Shown piece by piece: positions 13,825-16,976 of a stretch of 16,976 nucleotides of DNA (positions are counted from its first letter, which is position 1; each line of letters begins with the position of its first letter). The notes beneath the pieces were generated by a model. It saw only the letters and a program-made list of their open reading frames with translations. It was not told the origin of the DNA and did no database searches. Origin of the DNA: Clostridia bacterium. Lineage in GTDB: Bacteria; Bacillota_A; Clostridia; Christensenellales; Aristaeellaceae. Location: contig JAFWQM010000044.1 of NCBI GenBank assembly GCA_017509065.1, positions 1 to 16,976 of the forward strand. The letters run 5' to 3'. The position numbers and the translations under genes were made by a program.

Positions 13825-14643
13825 TCAGTTAAGAATCCTGCCCTTGATGAAGAACTCATCGGATGACTTGATTATTCTCGGTTCGTACTGTTTATTATAT
13901 GAACAAAGATGAACCTGTATATGGACAAATCCATCTCTATCTCCAGATTCCTCCAACTCACCCTCATTCGGTTCGGATTCACGGTAAATTTTTATATATC
14001 CTTCACCATTTAGGATAAAAATTCCAACCTCACCATTGTGCAGACTCTCGCACTCCTGAACAAAAACAATCTGGCCATTATGGTAGACCGGCTCCATGCT
14101 GTCTCCGTTTACCCGTATTGCGAAATTCGCTCCTGGCGGAACAGTACGAGCAGGGAAGGAAACCAATTCATAGTCCCCATTTGTCAAATAATCGCCGGTA
14201 CCCGCCGATGCCCCCTCATTAAAAACAGGAATTTCAGTTTCTTCTTCCTCATACGCGATTAATTCGGAAGCAGCAGCATATCGGTTACTATTCTCCAACA
14301 AATCAATAAACTTGTCCAGGAGAGCAGCACCCTGGGAATTCAGTTTTGAGGGGGTGGGAGGAATATGTCCTGTGAAAAACTCTAATCCGTTCTGTATCCC
14401 CAGAACGTAGCACAGAGCAATGAGCTGGTACCCGTTGGGTATCGAGTCCCCATTTTCCCACTTATTGACCGCCGGGGGCTGCACTGAAACGCCATACTGC
14501 TCAAGCTTCTCTGCCAGCATTTTCTGGGTGAAATGCGCGGCTTTACGTGCTTCGGCGATTTTCCGTCCAAGATAATTGTTTTGTTTGGCTATGTTTGCCT
14601 GGTATCTCGCTTTGGGTTGGAAGGGGACTACATTATTTGCCAT
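13825..14643 (-). CDS. CI/LexA-type self-cleaving repressor (XRE helix-turn-helix plus S24 peptidase)
   Basis: 272-residue phage-type repressor. Residues about 25-85 form an XRE helix-turn-helix ('GRKIAEARKAAHFTQKMLAE' to 'AVNKWENGDSIPNGYQLIAL'). About 100-140 is a linker. The C-terminal S24 domain has the Ala-Gly cleavage site at 147-148 in 'GASAGTGDY', the catalytic Ser 182 in 'RVNGDSMEPVYHNGQIV' and the general-base Lys 218 in 'GEGYIKIYRE'. DNA damage acting through RecA filaments would trigger self-cleavage and derepression. Start ATG 14643 follows AAGGAGGAAG. It has a perfect sigma-A promoter and is divergent from the ImmA-like gene, with two operator-like palindromes between them. This layout indicates a lysogeny-type switch for the surrounding element. 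A 16-residue poly-charged insertion ('EPNEGELEESGDRDG') sits after the active-site Lys. Confidence 0.92.
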   Translation of the reverse strand: MANNVVPFQPKARYQANIAKQNNYLGRKIAEARKAAHFTQKMLAEKLEQYGVSVQPPAVNKWENGDSIPNGYQLIALCYVLGIQNGLEFFTGHIPPTPSKLNSQGAALLDKFIDLLENSNRYAAASELIAYEEEETEIPVFNEGASAGTGDYLTNGDYELVSFPARTVPPGANFAIRVNGDSMEPVYHNGQIVFVQECESLHNGEVGIFILNGEGYIKIYRESEPNEGELEESGDRDGFVHIQVHLCSYNKQYEPRIIKSSDEFFIKGRILN

Positions 14644-14674
14644 TCCGCTTCCTCCTTCCTATGATTTCAATCAA

Positions 14675-14703
14675 ATTATACAGGATAATGACGAAATTGT
14701 CAA
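14675..14703 (-). promoter_or_regulatory. Repressor promoter, perfect sigma-A consensus
   Basis: On the reverse strand TTGACA (14703-14698), a 17-base spacer and TATAAT (14680-14675). It drives the CI-type repressor with a leader of about 25 bases. An AGGAT half-operator falls in the spacer (14682-14686) and operator 1 lies 9 bases upstream of the -35 box, which fits autoregulation. Confidence 0.88.
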
Positions 14704-14711
14704 CAATATAT

Positions 14712-14724
14712 TTCCTAACAGGAA
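14712..14724. promoter_or_regulatory. Operator 1 (TTCCT-AAC-AGGAA)
   Basis: Perfect 5-bp inverted repeat with a 3-bp centre, located between the two divergent promoters. Its centre (14718) is 33 bp, three helical turns, from the centre of operator 2, so two repressor dimers could bind on the same face and cooperate. Binding by the adjacent repressor is inferred. Confidence 0.7.
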
Positions 14725-14739
14725 TATTTTTATATTGCA

Positions 14740-14769
14740 TTGACTTCCTAATAGGATGCGTGATATACT
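14740..14769 (+). promoter_or_regulatory. Promoter of the ImmA-like gene, overlapped by operator 2
   Basis: TTGACT (14740-14745), an 18-base spacer and TATACT (14764-14769). Operator 2 occupies the last -35 base and most of the spacer, so bound repressor would block RNA polymerase directly. The leader to ATG 14856 is about 80 bases long. Confidence 0.8.
14745..14757. promoter_or_regulatory. Operator 2 (TTCCT-AAT-AGGAT)
   Basis: Same architecture as operator 1 with one changed arm base and one changed centre base. It lies inside the forward promoter, so it is the likely site through which the repressor silences the 648-residue gene. Confidence 0.7.
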
Positions 14770-14855
14770 TTGTTCACATCACCCGCCCCGGTGAGTTGCG
14801 CGGAAGAACCCCACTCTGGTTCCAAGCAAAATATCACAGACAGGAGGAAGATACG

Positions 14856-16802
14856 ATGATGGATGAACTTGATGAAGATACTTTTACCGATGACCGCCGG
14901 GAAGACAACGAAACAGGAACGAAAACAGTTCTCGTTCCCCGTCTGAAAAGCGTGGACTCCAATATCAACGCGAGATCTTACAGTTATCTGGTGCGTTTTT
15001 TCAATGAACAATTGCGTGCGGGTGAAATCAGTGCAATGCTGGAAATACCTATCATGACCGAAGAAGCTCCTTTGTCATCATTTTCGCTTCGCCCCTACAC
15101 CTATTGGCGTCTCAATCGAGCTAACTTGCTCGTTGATATACCTTTTGATGTTACTCTGACTGCGTGCGAAGATGACCAAGACTACAACGCAAAATTCAGT
15201 TTCGTTGCCTCTGCCTGGATGGATGCTGAAAACGGATACAAACCAGAATTCCAGGAGATAAGGCCCGCTGAATTACGCGAAGATCGGGGGCTCCAGAAAT
15301 TTGATCATCATCTTGTTCCGATAATGAGCAATGAACAGGTTGAAGACGCTGCTGAGGAAATATGGCGTATCAAATGCCTGGAAGCCCTCTCTGACCCCAA
15401 GCTGCGGAAAGCCGATACCCTTTTGGAAAAATACGGACTCAAGAGCATACAATTAAGGCTGGCAGGGCATGATGGCGAGGACTATGTTCTATTCTACGAG
15501 GATGATTATATCCTCGTACAAGATCCAGCTGCGCCTGGAGAAAAGGAGCTTCCACCGCCCAGGAAGCAATTTGTTCCTGCTGATACTGTGGTTCTTAATT
15601 TGGCGTATTCCCAAGGTGACTTATATGAACTGGCAAAATATAAAGCTTGCTTCCAATATGAGTTCCATTATCAGTTCTATACGTTGAACGGGTGCAAATC
15701 GACAAGTAAAAAGCAGTTCACTTTTCAAAGGATTACGATCCCCAAGAAAAAGAAGGTTAATGATGGGTTCAGATACTTGGAGCCAGCAGCCCAGCGTGGG
15801 GGCATGGGCCTCATGATGCCGTATACAATTATGAAAGAAAAGATTCACCGGGAGTATCAAAAAGCCAGCGCAAAGAAGATCAACAACAATTATGAAAACC
15901 ATGACGGGTTTAGATATACCCAGGTAATCTCCGCGATTTCAGGCAAATTCGGCCTTCCAAGATTCCGCGTGCGGCAGCGCATTGTTGGGCTTGGAAACCT
16001 GACCGCAAAGGGCGCAAACAATTATGATCCTGATGCTGAAGGTTATTTTACTCCATTCTGTTTTTCCACCGATGAGGAGATGGTCGCTAAGGATGAGGAA
16101 TTCTCAATCACCCGCGAATATATGTACAAGCTATATTCTGAAAATTCTCATTTCCGTGCTCTCATGCACTCCGGAGATTTTGCTTTTGTAGATGGACTGG
16201 TTTGTGGGAATGATGGAGAGTTCCTGAAGTCAAGCAATGGAGGAACCGTTCTGCAGCCCAGTGCGAATGCAAATGTTCATATGTGCTGCTTACGTTTTGT
16301 TAAGGGATATGAGCACGGTGGGAAAACTGTTCAGTTCAACAATGCGCGGTATAGGGAGCATTACGCACCGATAATCGAAAAATGGCGGCTAAAGGCAAAG
16401 CAAGAACGTGAAGAATGGAAACAGCAGATTGTCGCTGGGGTTCCCGAATCGTTCCCCGAGGCACTGCGTTACTGCAAGTCGTTCATGGGCAAGGGGAAAA
16501 TGGGGCTCCGGGAAATTGCTATGCTTGCTGGCCTGGATGAAGTCACCGTTACCAGGTATTTCGGAAAAGAAGGTGTACAATATGAACCTGATGTTCTTCT
16601 CAGTATATGTGTTGCCATCGATCTCCCGCCCGGGCTGTCGAATGTGCTGTTTGATAAAGCGGAGTTGAAAATCCCGCGGAAGGGCCAAAAGCGCTACTAT
16701 GGCTTCATTCTTGACTGTCTGTATTTGGAATCCATGGCTACGATTAAGGTGTTTCTAAAAAAGCACGGCATTCTTGAATTTGAACGTGCCGCAGAAGAAT
16801 GA
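14856..16802 (+). CDS. ImmA/IrrE-like protein with degenerate zinc site and C-terminal helix-turn-helix
   Basis: 648 residues from ATG 14856, set by AGGAGGAAG just upstream; the open frame continues left across the promoter but cannot be translated from this transcript. The layout follows the long phage-associated ImmA/IrrE proteins of Clostridia, recalled from memory. An N-terminal region has 'SFSLRPYTYWRLNRANLLVD' (about 76-95). A peptidase-like region spans about 180-340. Then come 'LPRFRVRQRIVGLGNLTAKG' (about 367-386), 'HSGDFAFVDGLVCGND' and 'NVHMCCLRF', and a C-terminal helix-turn-helix with 'GLREIAMLAGLDEVTVTRYF' (about 550-569). Where relatives carry HExxH, this protein has QYEFH (267-271); the downstream Glu of the 'E-x-x-A...MP' motif appears kept (Glu 309, 'LEPAAQRGGMGLMMP'). 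It is therefore probably a non-catalytic regulator. The next ORF begins 14 bases after the stop. Confidence 0.65.
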   Translation: MMDELDEDTFTDDRREDNETGTKTVLVPRLKSVDSNINARSYSYLVRFFNEQLRAGEISAMLEIPIMTEEAPLSSFSLRPYTYWRLNRANLLVDIPFDVTLTACEDDQDYNAKFSFVASAWMDAENGYKPEFQEIRPAELREDRGLQKFDHHLVPIMSNEQVEDAAEEIWRIKCLEALSDPKLRKADTLLEKYGLKSIQLRLAGHDGEDYVLFYEDDYILVQDPAAPGEKELPPPRKQFVPADTVVLNLAYSQGDLYELAKYKACFQYEFHYQFYTLNGCKSTSKKQFTFQRITIPKKKKVNDGFRYLEPAAQRGGMGLMMPYTIMKEKIHREYQKASAKKINNNYENHDGFRYTQVISAISGKFGLPRFRVRQRIVGLGNLTAKGANNYDPDAEGYFTPFCFSTDEEMVAKDEEFSITREYMYKLYSENSHFRALMHSGDFAFVDGLVCGNDGEFLKSSNGGTVLQPSANANVHMCCLRFVKGYEHGGKTVQFNNARYREHYAPIIEKWRLKAKQEREEWKQQIVAGVPESFPEALRYCKSFMGKGKMGLREIAMLAGLDEVTVTRYFGKEGVQYEPDVLLSICVAIDLPPGLSNVLFDKAELKIPRKGQKRYYGFILDCLYLESMATIKVFLKKHGILEFERAAEE

Positions 16803-16816
16803 AAGGAGTCCAGTTG

Positions 16817-16861
16817 ATGAAAATGATCCAACTTCCATTGTCTTCGTTGATGATTGAATAG
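16817..16861 (+). pseudogene. Start of an interrupted downstream gene (14 codons)
   Basis: ATG 16817 follows an excellent AAAGGAG site that overlaps the stop of the ImmA-like gene, as expected for the next gene of the same operon. The frame ends after 14 codons at TAG 16859-16861. Transposase-like sequence on the other strand begins at about 16837, inside this frame. The simplest reading is that a following gene was cut by an insertion or deletion; a genuine 14-residue peptide is less likely. Confidence 0.4.
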
Positions 16862-16974
16862 GCTGCTAAATCCAGAAATAATCCTGCATCCTGACCAATG
16901 ATTCTGCCAATCATTTCATCCAGGTGGTAGTCTGATATGATTTTCCGAATGACAATGAATGAACCAATATGAAG
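16837..16974 (-). pseudogene. IS4/IS1634-like transposase fragment (runs off the right edge)
   Basis: The reverse strand reads 46 codons in from the window edge with 'SFIVIRKIISDYHLDEMIGR' followed by 'IIGQDAGLFLDLAAYSIINE', which resembles the region early in IS1634-type (IS4 superfamily) transposases where the text normally continues toward a 'YYPDYAYNHP'-like segment. Here the likeness stops after 'NEDN' at 16837 and the frame runs on into antisense of the ImmA-like gene until a stop at 16744. The fragment is therefore cut at its C-terminal side; the start of the gene and the DDE catalytic residues lie outside the window or are lost. The family is assigned from pattern memory. Confidence 0.5.
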
Positions 16975-16976
16975 GC

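Noticed and set aside
13825..14643. Repressor considered as LexA of the SOS regulon
   Set aside because: The XRE-type helix-turn-helix, the divergent phage-like layout and the mobile context fit a CI-type repressor; LexA has a winged helix and is about 200 residues.
14547..14855. 103-codon upstream extension of the ImmA-like protein
   Set aside because: It would run antisense through the repressor start and across both promoters; the strong ribosome binding site is at 14842-14849.

Overview
The window looks like a chromosomal segment of an anaerobic, probably gut-dwelling member of the Bacillota (Clostridia). This rests on strong AAGGAGG-type ribosome binding sites, sigma-A promoters close to consensus, signal peptides of the clostridial 'LLALMMVLS' type, a serine-recombinase tail and clostridial-type mobile-element genes. 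No species can be named from the sequence alone.

Layout. (1) 2-241: 3' end of a response regulator with a bacterial transcriptional activation (BTAD/SARP-like) domain. (2) 501-5634: a forward ABC importer operon. It has a textbook sigma-A promoter, a secreted binding protein of the AfuA/FbpA fold, a terminator-like hairpin that should step down expression, then ATPase 1, a fused double permease and ATPase 2, tightly packed, and a final terminator. The two distinct ATPases presumably serve one fused permease. The binding protein lacks the usual ferric-iron ligands, so the substrate is open. (3) 5711-8690, reverse strand: a seven-helix membrane protein of unknown function, a secreted TlpA-like thioredoxin with extra C-terminal domains, and the N-terminal quarter of a sugar-importer ATPase, closed by a terminator. 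A decayed small frame lies at the head of this unit. (4) 8850-10603, reverse strand: a graveyard of remnants. It holds a 57-residue tail like that of a large serine recombinase, a beta-lactamase-fold serine hydrolase broken by one missing A in a homopolymer, and an acetyltransferase that has lost its N-terminal half.

(5) 10600-16861 is an accessory module, probably part of an integrative element or prophage. On the reverse strand it carries a sigma-region-4 regulator and two tiny basic ORFs. Then comes an AT-rich control region with 11-bp-phased direct repeats and a promoter driving an unrecognised 398-residue two-domain protein. It ends with a lambda-like switch: a self-cleaving CI/LexA-type repressor diverges from a 648-residue protein that resembles ImmA/IrrE regulators but has lost the HExxH zinc site. 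Both face-to-face promoters and two matching operators are visible between them. (6) 16837-16974: the edge of an IS4/IS1634-like transposase fragment, abutting or interrupting the gene that would follow.

The most unusual content is the combination of a cleavable S24 repressor, a degenerate ImmA-like protein in the divergent position, the orphan 398-residue protein and its helically phased repeat array.
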